A stretch of DNA of 64,000 nt from Omphiscola glabra (lineage: Eukaryota; Mollusca; Gastropoda; Lymnaeidae): the NCBI GenBank assembly GCA_964017045.1, contig OZ024798.1, positions 24,827,347 through 24,891,346 of the forward strand. Reading direction: 5' to 3'. Below, one piece after another: positions 10,976-22,071 of the stretch. Made by a program: the position numbers and the translations under genes. Numbering within the stretch: position 1 is the first letter of the stretch; every line of letters starts with the position of its first letter. Below the pieces are notes generated by a model. It ran no database searches. It worked only from the letters and a program-made list of their open reading frames with translations, and was not told the origin of the DNA.

Positions 10976-12280
10976 GTCATAGTGGGTCTTGCTGTCATAA
11001 TCCTGGGACACGTGAGAGTCATAGTGGGTCTTGCTGTCATAATCCTGGGACACGTGAGAGTCATAGTGGGTCTTGCTGTCATATTCCTGGGGCACGTGAG
11101 AGTCATAGTGGGTCTTGCTGTCATATTCCTGGGACACGTGAGAGCCATAGTGGGTCTTGCTGTCATATTCCTGGGGCACGTGAGAGTCATAGTGGGTCTT
11201 GCTGTCATATTCCTGGGGCACGTGAGAGTCATAGTGGGTCTTGCTGTCATATTCCTGGGGCACGTGAGAGTCATAGTGGGTCTTGCTGTCATATTCCTGG
11301 GACACGTGAGAGCCATAGTGGGTCTTGCTGTCATATTCCTGGGACACGTGAGAGTCATAGTGGGTCTTGGTGTCATATTCCTGGGGCACGTGAGAGTCAT
11401 AGTGGGTCTTGCTGTCATATTCCTGGGACACGTGAGAGTCATAGTGGGTCTTGCTGTCATAATCCTGGGACACGTGAGAGTCATAGTGGGTCTTGCTGTC
11501 ATATTCCTGGGGCACGTGAGAGCCATAGTGGGTCTTGCTGTCATAATCATGGGACACGTGAGAGCCATAGTGGGTCTTGCTGTCATATTCCTGGGACACG
11601 TGAGAGTCATAGTGGGTCTTGCTGTCATATTCCTGGGGCACGTGAGAGTCATAGTGGGTCTTGCTGTCATAATCCTGGTACACGCGAAAGTCATAGTGGG
11701 TCTTGCTGTCATAATCCTGGGACACGTGAGAGTCATAGTGGGTCTTGCTGTCATATTCCTGGGACACGTGAGAGTCATAGTGGGTCTTGCTGTCATAATC
11801 CTGGGACACGTGAGAGTCATAGTGGGTCTTGCTGTCATATTCCTGGGACACGTGAGAGTCATAGTGGGTCTTGCTGTCATAATCCTGGGACACGTGAGAG
11901 TCATAGTGGGTCTTGCTGTCATAATCCTGGGACACGTGAGAGTCATAGTGGGTCTTGCTGTCATAATCCTGGGGCACGTGAGAGTCATAGTGGGTCTTGC
12001 TGTCATATTCCTGGGACACGTGAGAGTCATAGTGGGTCTTGCTGTCATAATCCTGGGACACGTGAGAGTCATAGTGGGTCTTGCTGTCATAATCCTGGGA
12101 CACGTGAGAGTCATAGTGGGTCTTGCTGTCATAATCCTGGGACACGCGAGAGTCATAAAGGGTTTTGCTGTCATAATCCTGGGACACGTGATAGCCATAG
12201 TGGGTCTTGCTGTCATAATCCTGGTACACGCGAAAGTCATAGTGGGTCTTGCTGTCATAATCCTGGGACACGGGATTGTC
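10976..12280. repeat. 42-bp minisatellite, about 31 copies, E-box in nearly every unit
   Basis: Units contain AGTCATAGTGGGTCTTGCTG, TCATAATCCTGG and GACACGTGAG. The palindrome CACGTG is present in nearly all units; a few have CACGCGA. Variation is confined to a few columns (TAATCC/TATTCC, GGGACAC/GGGGCAC, AGTCAT/AGCCAT). The unit is 14 codons with no stop in at least three frames, so open frames of 455-500 codons run on both strands. They read as simple 14-residue repeats and are not evidence of a gene. Confidence 0.97.
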
Positions 12281-13163
12281 TTACTCATTACGTCAATTAT
12301 TGTGTATCATCTGAACACAAGACACGTGATCACATGCCAAAAAGTCATTCAGCCGAGAAAGTATAATCTTCAAAATTAGGTCCAAATATTATTTGTTTCG
12401 TTAAAAAAAAAAAGAAAGAAAGTAATCAAATAGTGTATATCACGTTTGTGTCAGTGTTGTGGTCATCCTCAAGACCATACAGTCAAGTATTGAACAGTCC
12501 AGTTTTGGCATCCAAACTTATTACATTTTAAATTTGGTTTGGCTTTAGGGAATTGACTATTGACTTACGATAAGTTTCTTTTAATCCAACATTTATACAT
12601 CTTTTATAAAGGGCATTCAAAGAAAAAAAAATCGTGTCATTGTTTCTTATCTTAAAATTTAAAAAAGAAAGACAAAATAAAGAAGTTACACTAGGAATTT
12701 GTGACACCAAAAATAAAAATAAATGTTTTCCCGTTTTCACCCACGCATGCGCTTAACTGGTGATGTAAATAAATAACATCACAGCAAATCACATTGAAAT
12801 CACATTTAAAAAAAAAAAAATATTCGTTTAAAAAATATTTCGAGATGTTGAAATAACATAAGTGAGCAAAAAATGGTTTTAAAAATAATATTGACTTAAT
12901 GAAATTAGTTGACGTAAAACAAGATGACTAAGGTCACAAAAAACAACAACAAATTTCACACGACATAAATAAACTCTCTCAATCAGCTACGTCTGCAATT
13001 TTTTTTTTTAGGCCCTACTTTAGGATAACTCCGGTAACCACAAATATTTCATCTCTAGGTATGTATATGCTGCTGTAGCGCTGTGTTCAAGAGGCGGGCA
13101 AAAATAAAAAGCCCTGATAGCTGCAGCAAACAGCCTGTTCAACAGCCCCTTATAACTGCACTA

Positions 13164-13447
13164 AACAGCCTGTTCTTCTTCTTCTATATTTTTATGGCCC
13201 ACGGTCAATGAATTGATCATTCTGGCTCCTATGTTTCAGAGGGGTTCACGATGTTATTGTGCATGGTTTTGAACGTGATGTTTCACTGGTTGCAAGGGCT
13301 ACTCACTCAGCAATGGTATTGGGAACTGTGGGTTGTAAGACAGGAGGCAATAGACGCAAATGTGTCAAGTGTAGTCGCCTAGACTGTTGCTTTTGGAAGC
13401 TAGTTCCAGTCCCTAATTGTCTTTGGCAGGAATGAGGAGATCCTGTA
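13164..13447 (-). mobile_element. LINE 3' end, copy B (truncated)
   Basis: On the minus strand this segment runs from CAGTACAGGATCTCCTCATT through CCTGCCAAAGACAAT and GGGACTGGAACT to a tail with TTGATCGTGGGCC-like sequence and TAGAAGAAGAAG. It matches copies A and C in order, so it is the same LINE family. It lies downstream of the secreted-protein gene. Confidence 0.87.
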
Positions 13448-13564
13448 CTGAGTTTTTGTTTTTGTTCGACAGCCCCTTACAACTGCACTAAACAGCCTGT
13501 TCAATAGCCCAAGTTAATAAAATTCCCATTTCTAAATGGGACCCTTAAGGACATTGATAATAGG

Positions 13565-13570
13565 TTTATT
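13565..13570 (-). terminator. Candidate poly(A) signal of the secreted-protein gene
   Basis: TTTATT on the plus strand reads AATAAA on the minus strand, about 470 bp past the stop codon at 14037. Position and hexamer fit, but AT-rich DNA gives many such hexamers. Confidence 0.3.
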
Positions 13571-13776
13571 TTATTTTTAAGGAAATCAATTTAAATCTTA
13601 CAAAGTGCATTAGTTAAATGCATGTTTTGTTAAAGAACTTTGGTAAATTTAAAGTTCACACAACACCGCCGCCATTGTCTATGAGTTATTTCTAGTATTT
13701 ATATAACGTTTCATTAATGGAAGAATTTCTTTTGTTTTTGAGCGTCACTGTCTAGAATATCAACGTTAGAAACACT

Positions 13777-14036
13777 TGAACTTCATCAGTTCGTAAGGCT
13801 TCTCAGTGACTAGCAACTTCATCAGTTCGTAAGGCTTCTCAGTGACTAGAAATTCCTTTCACAAAATGCAGATCTTATCATTTTCAGACTTCTGAAGCAA
13901 TGGCATGTCAAAATGACATGACTGACAGCCTCATTCTTTGCTTCGATCACACTGTCCTTTTTCTTTGCTTAGATCACACTGTCCCCATTCTTTGGTTGAA
14001 TCAGAATGTCCTCATTCTTTGCTTGAATCAAAATGT
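13777..14036. repeat. Two small tandem repeats downstream of the secreted-protein gene
   Basis: A 38-bp unit (ACTTCATCAGTTCGTAAGG) occurs twice at 13777-13855. A 26-28-bp unit (CATTCTTTGCTTGAATCA-like) occurs four times at 13930-14036, right up to the stop codon of the minus-strand gene. These lie in its probable 3' UTR. Confidence 0.8.
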
Positions 14037-15560
14037 CTACAATTGTTTGTACATGTAAATTAATAAATAAACTGTGATAAAATATACGGGACGGAGAGGC
14101 GAAAGTTTCAGGCCTGCGTTGTCTGAATCAACCAAGGGTACAGCAATGGCATTCAAGGGGTCAAAGTCATACGCTGCATTAGCGTCTATCAACAGATGGC
14201 TAATGGACACCTGGTGGCATCGCTCAGCCCTGGTGATGAACAACCGCGTACTGGTGAAAAGCCAACAAAAGTACCGCCCCGTGCCAGATTTGGTCACAAT
14301 TCCCAAAACCCCATCATCAAAGTGCAGCGTCCCGTGGCACGTGTGGTAATTCTCCAATTTTCTGGCCAGGCCCGACTCATTGCCGCACGTGACTGGGTCG
14401 TAACCGGCGTACAGCACCGTGCAGTCACCGAAGCACGGCTTGAGCAGAATCCTGCAGGGGCCATGTACTGTGGAGAAGGTCGCCTGGTGGGGCTGCTGGC
14501 ATCGCGTTTTACTGAGCTGGGAAAGGTCAAAGAGCGCCGTGGCGTGCTCAGCACGGGTCAGGGTGATGTGACCCCACTGGTTGATGGATTCCGCGCAGGA
14601 CAGCGGTTCTCCCGTTTTGGGGTCACGCACGTTCGGCGTCAGCTGAAACACGAGTATCCCTGGCGTCAGGGGTATCAATCTCGCGCATGCGTAGTACGGC
14701 ATACAAGACGGTTCACTGCCGATTTGAACCAGTCTGTAAAGAAACCCATTGTAGGAACTTTCATGACATTGAGACTCCCCCTGGGTGCCAGTTATCCGAA
14801 ACTCTCCCAGGGTGCCACTAATTTTATTGCTGTCCACGTATATCTCGAAGCTCGATGGACTGCTTGAGATGTCTCTCCAGACCCCTTTAGTATCCGGGTC
14901 AAAACTGCAATTTCGAAAGTCGATTTCCTTATTACAACGCCCACAATCTTCTGGACAATTGACCGAATCTGAATCGTAGCAATTGCTTGCCGCTGACGAG
15001 CATTTCTCTTTGTAAGATTGGTCCTTGCACTTGAAATCATCAGCAGGCGTGTACTTAGACATGAAACCGAAAATGCTCGTGTTTCGGGGGACGGCCTCGT
15101 TGCTGAAGGCCCCGCTGGAACAGCGCCCGTCAACCGTGATAAAGATCTGCAGGAAATCCGCAGACTTGTAGCTGTACTGCTTGTAGTGGAGACACCAAAG
15201 CTGCTTGGGGTTTTCCTGCATCTGGAGCAGCACCGAGCTGAACTGATTTTCTTGCCAGGAACCAGCGCATCGGAAATAAGCGATGTTTCGTTTCAGTATC
15301 TTCACTCTGGAAGTCAGCGCAGTGAGTTCACAGGAGTCGCCCAGCTCAATTAGAACATTTCCAGACAGGGATCCATCACACTGGAATTGGATTTTGGGGT
15401 TATAGGTCTGAATACTGTCAAGGCAGGTGGACGTCACGGCCATGCCCGCGTGCATGATGAGCTGATAGCCTCCAGAGAGTGGACAGGGCTGTGTAAAATA
15501 ACTGACTTCTGCCACCAGGACGGACTCTTCCTCTGTGTAAGTGTCGTCAGCACAGTTAAC
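14037..15560 (-). CDS. Secreted protein exon 4 (large terminal exon)
   Basis: The acceptor CCCTTCCACCAG is followed by 507 codons with no stop, then TAG. Its GC content is clearly higher than the flanks. It encodes most cysteines, the CYDSDSVNCPEDCGRC cluster and the hydrophobic tail. An in-frame ATG at 15584 lies upstream of the acceptor and is not the start. Plus-strand frames here are shadows. Confidence 0.9.
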   Translation of the reverse strand, partial: VNCADDTYTEEESVLVAEVSYFTQPCPLSGGYQLIMHAGMAVTSTCLDSIQTYNPKIQFQCDGSLSGNVLIELGDSCELTALTSRVKILKRNIAYFRCAGSWQENQFSSVLLQMQENPKQLWCLHYKQYSYKSADFLQIFITVDGRCSSGAFSNEAVPRNTSIFGFMSKYTPADDFKCKDQSYKEKCSSAASNCYDSDSVNCPEDCGRCNKEIDFRNCSFDPDTKGVWRDISSSPSSFEIYVDSNKISGTLGEFRITGTQGESQCHESSYNGFLYRLVQIGSEPSCMPYYACARLIPLTPGILVFQLTPNVRDPKTGEPLSCAESINQWGHITLTRAEHATALFDLSQLSKTRCQQPHQATFSTVHGPCRILLKPCFGDCTVLYAGYDPVTCGNESGLARKLENYHTCHGTLHFDDGVLGIVTKSGTGRYFCWLFTSTRLFITRAERCHQVSISHLLIDANAAYDFDPLNAIAVPLVDSDNAGLKLSPLRPVYFITVYLLIYMYKQL

Positions 15561-18500
15561 CTGGTGGAAGGGAAATAAGGCCATGAAATAAAGAGCTCCA
15601 AATAATTAGTGTTTTGTAGTTTACTTTAGAATACAGGTTCGGGTCAAAGATCATCGTGTTGACATTTTGACCCTGTCGCCTATAGCCAAAACATTATCGG
15701 GTGGGAGTTTTAAAGAGTGCGATGTTGACGTTCCCAAATATTAGGTTACGGGGTTAAAATTTATGATTTTGGCAGTTGTAGAATGCAATTTAAGAGTTAG
15801 AGACTACTATCTTGACTGCTGTAGATAACATATCTGAGGTAAATTTACTGAGGTTTGTCAGCCGTGGATAGTAGATTTTAGCTAAAGGGATATTTAGTGA
15901 TGTTATGAGTTGTAATGCTAATATATAATATATATAATATATCCATGTTATCTATACAACCATGAAAGGTCTGGGTTGAAGCAATGGAACATTTTTGTAA
16001 GCTTCCAGGCGATGCACCATGTAAATTATATCAAATAATAGAAACGTGATCGACCTAGGAAATGACTTAAAAGATAACTAATGCGTTTCAATACAAACTC
16101 TTGGTCTAATCCAAAGTTCTGTGTCTTTAAAAAAAATTATAAAAATATTTATCGGGGGGGGGGGGGGGGCAACGGGGGGGGGGGGAATACAAATGTAAAA
16201 ATGGTGGAAATGCTGCTAAAGTAACTATAAAGAGATGGGTTAGAGCGGAAGTGGTTTGGATTTTTTAAAGAATTTAAACCTATTGTCAGTTAAATTAATC
16301 ACAACAAGGGAATTGAGAGCTATTGTTTTGTTTTGTTTTTGTCGTTGTTTTCGTTTTGTTAAATTAGACGAGGTCTCTGAAAATACCATCATCAAATTAA
16401 TCATTTGAGTCAGCTTTCTTCCAACTTTCGACATTCAACTTCCGACACTCAACTTCCGACATTCAACTTCCGACACTCAACTTCCGACACTCAACTTCCG
16501 ACACTCAACTTCCGAAACCCAACTTCCAACACTCAACTTCCGACACTCAACTTCCGAGAATCAACTTCCAACAAACAACTTCCGACACTCAACTTCCGAA
16601 ACTCAGCTTCCGAGAATCAGCTTCCGACACTCAACTTACGACACTCAGCTTGCCACACTCAGCCTGCCACACTCAACTTGCCACACTCAACTTGCCACAC
16701 TCAACGTGCCACACTCAACTTCCGACACTCAGCTTGCGACACCCAGCGTGTGACACCAACCCGTAGCAGTACAAACCTTTTTCCTGATAAACGACTTGTC
16801 TGTCTTGCCCATTCTGATGACATAGGGAGTGAGTACGTTGAACTGTATACACTGGAAGATGCTGTCGTCCATGCCTGGACTGTCCATCCTCACCAGGTAT
16901 CTGTTTTCGCCATAGGCTATCTGACATCTGTACTCTGCCTGGAACGAGTGATGGCCCCAAAAATGAAGACATACTCAGTTTCGCCAATAAATAGTTTTAG
17001 CACACTCAACGATGTTGTTATTTGGGGAACACAACAACAATAAATGTGTAAACATGAAAAAGGATATTTTAAAAAATAAATTAGTGTTGGCTTTTTTTTT
17101 TAATGGGGTGAGGTGTTTAGGACAGCAAAAACAAAGTCTACGACGCTGATCAAAGTTCCAAATAAACATTCATCACCCGATGGCCAAGGTTCAAGGTTTC
17201 CCAGTTATTTACCTTGACAGGATATTGGCGGAGAATTTCGCTAGTTGACTCCCATGGCTGTTCTACAAGACTTGAATACAAAGTAACAGCTATCTGAACA
17301 TCAGCTGGTCCGAGGGTCCTCTCTGTGTCGCAGTATGTCATTATACCATCGTTATGTACATTATGGGACCAAAGTCCGCAAAAAAAATATATAGCACCAC
17401 CATCATGTAACCAATGGGAATGAGTCTAGAAGTGGCCGTAGTTTAGAAGTGAACTCCACATCTCCCCCCCCCCCCCCCCCCGTAAGACTCCACCACCTAG
17501 CGGTAAGAATGTGTCTGCTTAGACGAATTGATGAGCCGTGAGAAGGTTCAGAAGTAGCTCGGGGGTCAGAAATGGTCCCCAGTTTAGAAGGGACCGCAGT
17601 TTGGGGTCAGAAGTGGTCCACAATTTAGAAATAGACCACAATTTAAAAGGGGTCCACAGTTTAGAAATGGTCCACAGTTTAGAAATGGTCCACAATTTAG
17701 AAACGGCCCACAGTTTAGAAATGGCCCACAGTTTAATCGGGGCCCTCAGTTTAGATGTGGCCCATAGTTTGAAAGACTTATGATCTATTATACTAAACTT
17801 GACTGGGATTGCTTAGTTTGCTTTTTTTATGTACCGTGTCCCCCAAATAAACAAACGTCTTGTCCCCCAAATAAACAAACGTCTTGTCCCCCAAATAAAC
17901 AAACGTCTTGTCCCCCCAACTAAACAAACGTCTTGTCCCCCCAACTAAACAAACGTCTTGCCCCCAACTAAACAAACGTCTTGTCCACCCAACTAAACAA
18001 ACGTCTTGTCCCCAACTAAAAAAACGTCTTGTCCCCCCAACTAAACAAACGTCTTGTCCCCCAACTAAACAAACGTCTTGTCCCCAACTAAACAAACGTC
18101 TTGTCCCCCAACTAAACAAACGTCTTGTCCCCAACTAAACAAACGTCTTGTCCCCAACTAAACAAACGTCTTATCCCCCAACTAAACAAACCTCTTGTCC
18201 CCAACTAAACAAACGTCTTGTCCCCAACTAAACAAACGTCTTGTCCCCCAACTAAACAAACGTCTTGTCCCCCCAACTAAACAAACGTCTTGTCCCCAAC
18301 TAAACAAACGTCTTGTCCCCAGCTAAACAAACGTCTTGTACCCAACTAAACAAACGTCTGGTCCCCCCCAACTAAAAAAACGTCTTGTCCCTCAACTAAA
18401 CAAACGTCTTGTCCCCAACTCAACAAACGTCTTGTCCCCAACTAAACAAACGTCATGTCCCCAACTAAACAAACGTCTTGTCCCCCCACTAAACAAACGT

Positions 18501-19183
18501 CTTGTCCCCCAACTAAACAAACGTCTTGTCCCCCCAACTAAACAAACGTCTTGTCCCCCCAACTAAACAAACATCTTGTCCCCAACTAATCAAACGTCTT
18601 GTACCCAACTAAACAAACGTCTGGTCCCCCCCAACTAAACAAACGTCTTGTCCCTCAACTAAACAAACGTCTTGTCCCCAACTCAACAAACGTCTTGTCC
18701 CCAACTAAACAAACGTCATGTCCCCAACTAAACAAACGTCTTGTCCCCCCACTAAACAAACGTCTTGTCCCCAAACTGAACAAACGTCATGTCTTCCAAC
18801 TAAACAAACGTCATTTCCCCAACTAAACAAACATCTTTTCCCCAACTAAACAAACGTCTTGTCCCCAACTAAACAAACGTAAACACTCTAAATCCAATTC
18901 TCCAGAATCCCCCGCCAAAAAAAAATCATTTTTCATCTCTTCAATGAGCTCCTACCGTTGTCTTGGCTCCGTGCTGAAAACTTTCCACAGTCGTGAGATC
19001 CTCTTGCTCCACTCCGACTCTGAAGACGTTGTAAGAGTACAGTGACGTCTGCTGGGTCCACACCCTGTGCTGAAGGAACAGGTCTTCCAAGGGGAAACAG
19101 CTGTGGGCGATCCGCAGCAGGGACGCCACGAGGACCACCAGACAAGCGATGCGGTGGTCTGTGATGGCGATGACGCATTGCAT
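14037..19183 (-). CDS. Secreted cysteine-rich protein, about 708 aa, 4 exons (DUF7042-7045-like)
   Basis: Seen: exons 19183-18956, 17425-17213, 16938-16777 and 15560-14037 join in phase 0 at GT/AG sites (76+71+54+507 residues) and end in TAG. Residues 5-28 are a hydrophobic signal peptide. The rest is rich in Cys and Trp, with modules such as GVWRD, FQCIQFNVLTPYVI and CAGSW, and a compact cluster CYDSDSVNCPEDCGRC near residue 395. Three N-glycosylation sequons (NTS, NCS, NES) are visible in exon 4. The C-terminus, PVYFITVYLLIYMY, suggests a GPI signal or tail anchor. Family: spacing of Cys/Trp modules recalls invertebrate extracellular proteins with DUF7042-7045, from memory only; their function is not known to me. 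Introns 1 and 3 contain large minisatellites. Exon 1 could be preceded by a 5' UTR exon, since TACAG sits just before the ATG. Confidence 0.8.
15585..16428. other. Part of intron 3 of the secreted-protein gene
   Basis: AT-rich, with a short (TA)n near 15925 and two G runs (17 and about 11 bases) around 16153-16185. No exon seen. Confidence 0.5.
16429..16752. repeat. 14-bp minisatellite (ACTCAACTTCCGAC) in intron 3
   Basis: About 22 units of ACTCAACTTCCGAC with variants (ACATTCAACTTCC, TTGCCACACTCAA) grouped toward the right end. It abuts exon 3 at 16777. Confidence 0.92.
16777..16938 (-). CDS. Secreted protein exon 3
   Basis: The acceptor CTCGTTCCAG is followed by AEYRCQIAYGENRYLV and DSIFQCIQFNVLTPYVIRM. 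The exon has 54 codons and ends AAAAAG with donor GTTTGT. The phases on both sides match the neighbouring exons. Confidence 0.8.
17213..17425 (-). CDS. Secreted protein exon 2
   Basis: The frame is closed by the TAG of the acceptor itself (CTTCTAG, 17427-17426) and there is no other AG before CGLWSHNVHNDGIMTYCD, so this acceptor is the only option if the segment is coding. The exon has 71 codons, ends GTCAAG with donor GTAAAT, phase 0. Confidence 0.72.
17464..17775. repeat. C17 run and 18-bp tandem array in intron 1
   Basis: A run of 17-18 C near 17465 is followed at 17570-17775 by about 11 units related to CCCACAGTTTAGAAATGG. Confidence 0.85.
17831..18885. repeat. 22-24-bp minisatellite, about 45 copies, with higher-order repeat, in intron 1
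   Basis: Units are CAACTAAACAAACGTCTTGT plus a C tract of two to six bases, which causes the length variation. A block beginning with TGTACCCAACTAAACAAACG recurs about 263 bp later (18338 and 18601) with the same order of variants, showing a segmental duplication within the array. Each unit carries TAAACAAAC, which resembles a forkhead site. Confidence 0.95.
18956..19183 (-). CDS. Secreted protein exon 1 (signal peptide)
   Basis: The ATG at 19183-19181 is followed by a basic start, then IACLVVLVASLLRIAHSC, a signal-peptide core with likely cleavage near the Cys. The exon ends in ACAACG with donor GTAGGA, phase 0. A second frame across the same DNA is Arg/Pro-rich and is a shadow. Confidence 0.8.
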
Positions 19184-19359
19184 TCTTATTTTTGCTGTAT
19201 TCAAAATAAACAAAGTTAGATTCACTTTAAATGTCGGCAAAAAGCAAAAATAATTTAATGAAATTACCTCCGACCCCCCCCCCCCACCCCCAGGTAGCAT
19301 TTTACTTATGTTTCTATCGCAATCTATTTTATGTGCTCTTATCTGTGAATTTAAAGGTG

Positions 19360-19626
19360 ATCAGCTCTTCTCAGGCGTAATATATCTTTGATCCGCTCTT
19401 ATAACGCGTAATAGATCTTTGATCCGCTCTTATTAGGCATAATAGATCTTTGATCAGCTCTTATTAGGCGCAATAGATCTTTGATCTGCTCTTATTAGGC
19501 GAAATAGATCTTTGATCAGCTCTTATTATGTGAAATAGATCTTTGATCAGCTCTTATTAGGCGAAATAGATCTTTGATCAGCTCTTATTAGGCGTAATAG
19601 ATCTTTGATCAGCTCTTATAAAGCGT
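19360..19626. repeat. 31-bp minisatellite upstream of the secreted-protein gene, TCF/LEF-like core
   Basis: Eight units share TAGATCTTTGATCAGCTCTT and ATTAGGCG. Each contains CTTTGATC, the TCF/LEF-type core. The array starts about 180 bp upstream of the ATG at 19183. Confidence 0.92.
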
Positions 19627-19691
19627 CTTTCACAAATGACCAAAGATAATGTTACAGTTGAGTCATGCAGGAAATTATTTAATGGAAACCT

Positions 19692-20460
19692 CGCGTGACA
19701 ACCACACAGAATGTCCAACAATTACTAGCAGACGCAGGCCCTCAAATTGGTCACACACTTAAAATTATCACAGGACCACGAATAGGACTCCGGCAAAAAA
19801 CATCCACGATAACCACGCATGACGCATGACAACCAAACAGTACAACATGAGAGGACAACATCACATGACAACCACACATGACAGCCTTCACATGACAACC
19901 ACACAGGACATCCATCACATGACAGCCACACAAGACAGCCACACAGGACATCCACACAGGATATCCATCACATGACAACCACACAAGACAGCCACACAGG
20001 ACAACGACACATAACAGCCATCACATGACAGCCACACAGGACATCCACACAGGATATCCATCACATGACACCACACAGGACATCCATCACATGACAACCA
20101 CACAGGACAGCCACACAGGACAACGACACATAACAGCCATCACATGACAACCACACAGGACATCCATCACATGACAGCCACACATGACAGCCATACAGGA
20201 CTACCACACACGATATCAATCACATGACAACCACACAGGACATCCACACAGGATATCCGTCACATGACAACCACACATAACATCCATCACATGACAATCA
20301 CACAGGACATCCACACAGGACATCCATCACATGACAACCACACAGGACATCCATTAAAATGACAACCACACATGACAACCATCACATGACAACCGCACAG
20401 TACAACCACCACAGAACATCAACACATAATAAGATCACAAGACACAAACACACAGGGCAA
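19692..20460. repeat. Complex CACATGACAACCACACAGGA array
   Basis: Nested units of 16 and 26 bp are built from CATGACAACCACACAGGA, GACATCCATCA and GACAGCCACA in irregular order, decaying to the right. Confidence 0.9.
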
Positions 20461-20999
20461 CCATCAAAGGACAACCGTAATTAAGGACACACCATCGTAA
20501 GACACACGACACCCAGACAAGACACGCACACATGACGTCAACAAATAACTCGCACAGATGGGACAACCATAAAAGACCACCCACAAAACAACCACCAACA
20601 ACAACCTACAAATAAAGACCATCAAAGAGCTGTCTCTATTCTCATAAGTGGTAACACATCCCCCACCCCCTCCACACACACACACACAGACTCTTTTTGT
20701 CTCGGGAGGTCGGCCGGAGGCGAGCCACGAGCTATCAAATCAACATATAAGGCCTGCTAATAGTTTGGTAATGAGAAGACCCATACTGACTAGGATGTTC
20801 TGGTTATCCTCTAATCGATAACACGTTGATCAGTTTTTTCTGTTGGTAAATTATTAAAAATATATTTGAGAACAAGAACAAAGAAAAGAACTTATTGGTA
20901 ATTTGTTCTTTTAAATTAGTAACTAAACATAAATACACTAATTTTAAATTAGAAAAGCATGAATATAGCCTTTGGTCAAAGAAGACCATTCATGTTCAT
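20461..20999. other. Non-coding DNA
   Basis: The decayed margin of the previous array, a short (CA)n near 20675, then unique AT-rich sequence. No gene seen. Confidence 0.4.
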
Positions 21000-21270
21000 C
21001 TTCAGCCATCTTAATCTTCTACTAAGTTAAATCGTCAGCTATCTTAATCTTCAACTAAGTAAAATCTTCAGCTATCTTAATCTTCAACTAATTTAAATCT
21101 TTAGGTCATCTTAATCTTCAACTAAGTTATATCTTCATCTACATTAATCTTCAACTAAGTTAAATCTTTAGTCATCTTAATCTTCAACTAAGTTATATCA
21201 TCAGCTACATTAATCTTCAACTAAGTTAAATCTTTAGTCATCTTAATCTTCAACTAAGTTAAATCTTGAA
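21000..21270. repeat. 33-bp minisatellite, about 8 copies
   Basis: Units contain TTAATCTTCAACTAAGTTAA and ATCTTTAGTCATC or ATCTTCAGCTATC. Alternating subtypes suggest a dimeric higher-order unit. Confidence 0.9.
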
Positions 21271-22071
21271 TAACAGAGGGGAAACAAACATCAAAGACCA
21301 CCCAGACAGACCCATACAAACATTGAAATAAACATAGCCACGCAAACCTGAGAAGAACACAAATTTCAAACTTAGAACAAACACTGGATACGTTTAAACC
21401 AACACATTACTAAAACGTGCAACAAACAAAAACATACCGAACTCATACAAACACCAAACACTGACAAGTCAACACACCCGAATCCAAAACATCAAGCCCA
21501 AACATCCGATGAACACCACCCCTTCCCCCACATCAGTATATTTTCCCATCGATTGACATCACCACACCCACCACCATCACCCCAGAGGGGAGACACGTCC
21601 ATGTGTGAATCAATCTTGTACGACTCCCCCAAAGTCCCGCAATCTATCGCCTGGCTGTTTCTACAGCGTATTAGCCGGTGCGCACTTATCAGTAGTTGCC
21701 ATCGTGTAATTATCATATCAATGATAAGCGTTCTTTCGCTACATCTTCAGAAACTTAACGCTCGAGAAGAATTAAAATCAAAACAAAATGACGTTTACGC
21801 TAGACGTCTTCTGTCAATGACGTATTAGGCAGACGTTACAAGCAACAGTCGGACAATGGCCAGCGTTGAAAAACACCATGTTTGTTACTTTAGCCAGCAG
21901 CCTTTTGGTGTGTTAAAAAAAAAAATTCGTCGCGTGATTTACAATTTAAAAAAAAAAAAAATCGTTGTAGTTCCATCAGTTGATACAAACCAATACAGAC
22001 CTGGCCATACCCTAGTTCTCCACCGTAACAGTAGATAAGGATCTTGATGAAAATAGAGAGACAATAGTCAC
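21271..22071. other. Non-coding DNA, partly CpG-containing
   Basis: Around 21630-21840 the sequence is less repetitive (ATTAGCCGGTGCGCACTTAT, ATCAATGATAAGCG) and could be conserved regulatory DNA. No exon is supported. Confidence 0.35.

Noticed and set aside
10834..12379. Open frames of 455-500 codons on both strands
   Set aside because: They follow entirely from a stop-free 42-bp unit. Three frames are open at once, the peptides are 14-residue repeats, and unit variants are not biased toward synonymous change in any one frame.
14074..15578. Plus-strand frames of 63-223 codons opposite exon 4
   Set aside because: They are antisense shadows of a GC-rich coding exon, Arg/Val-rich and unsupported by domains.
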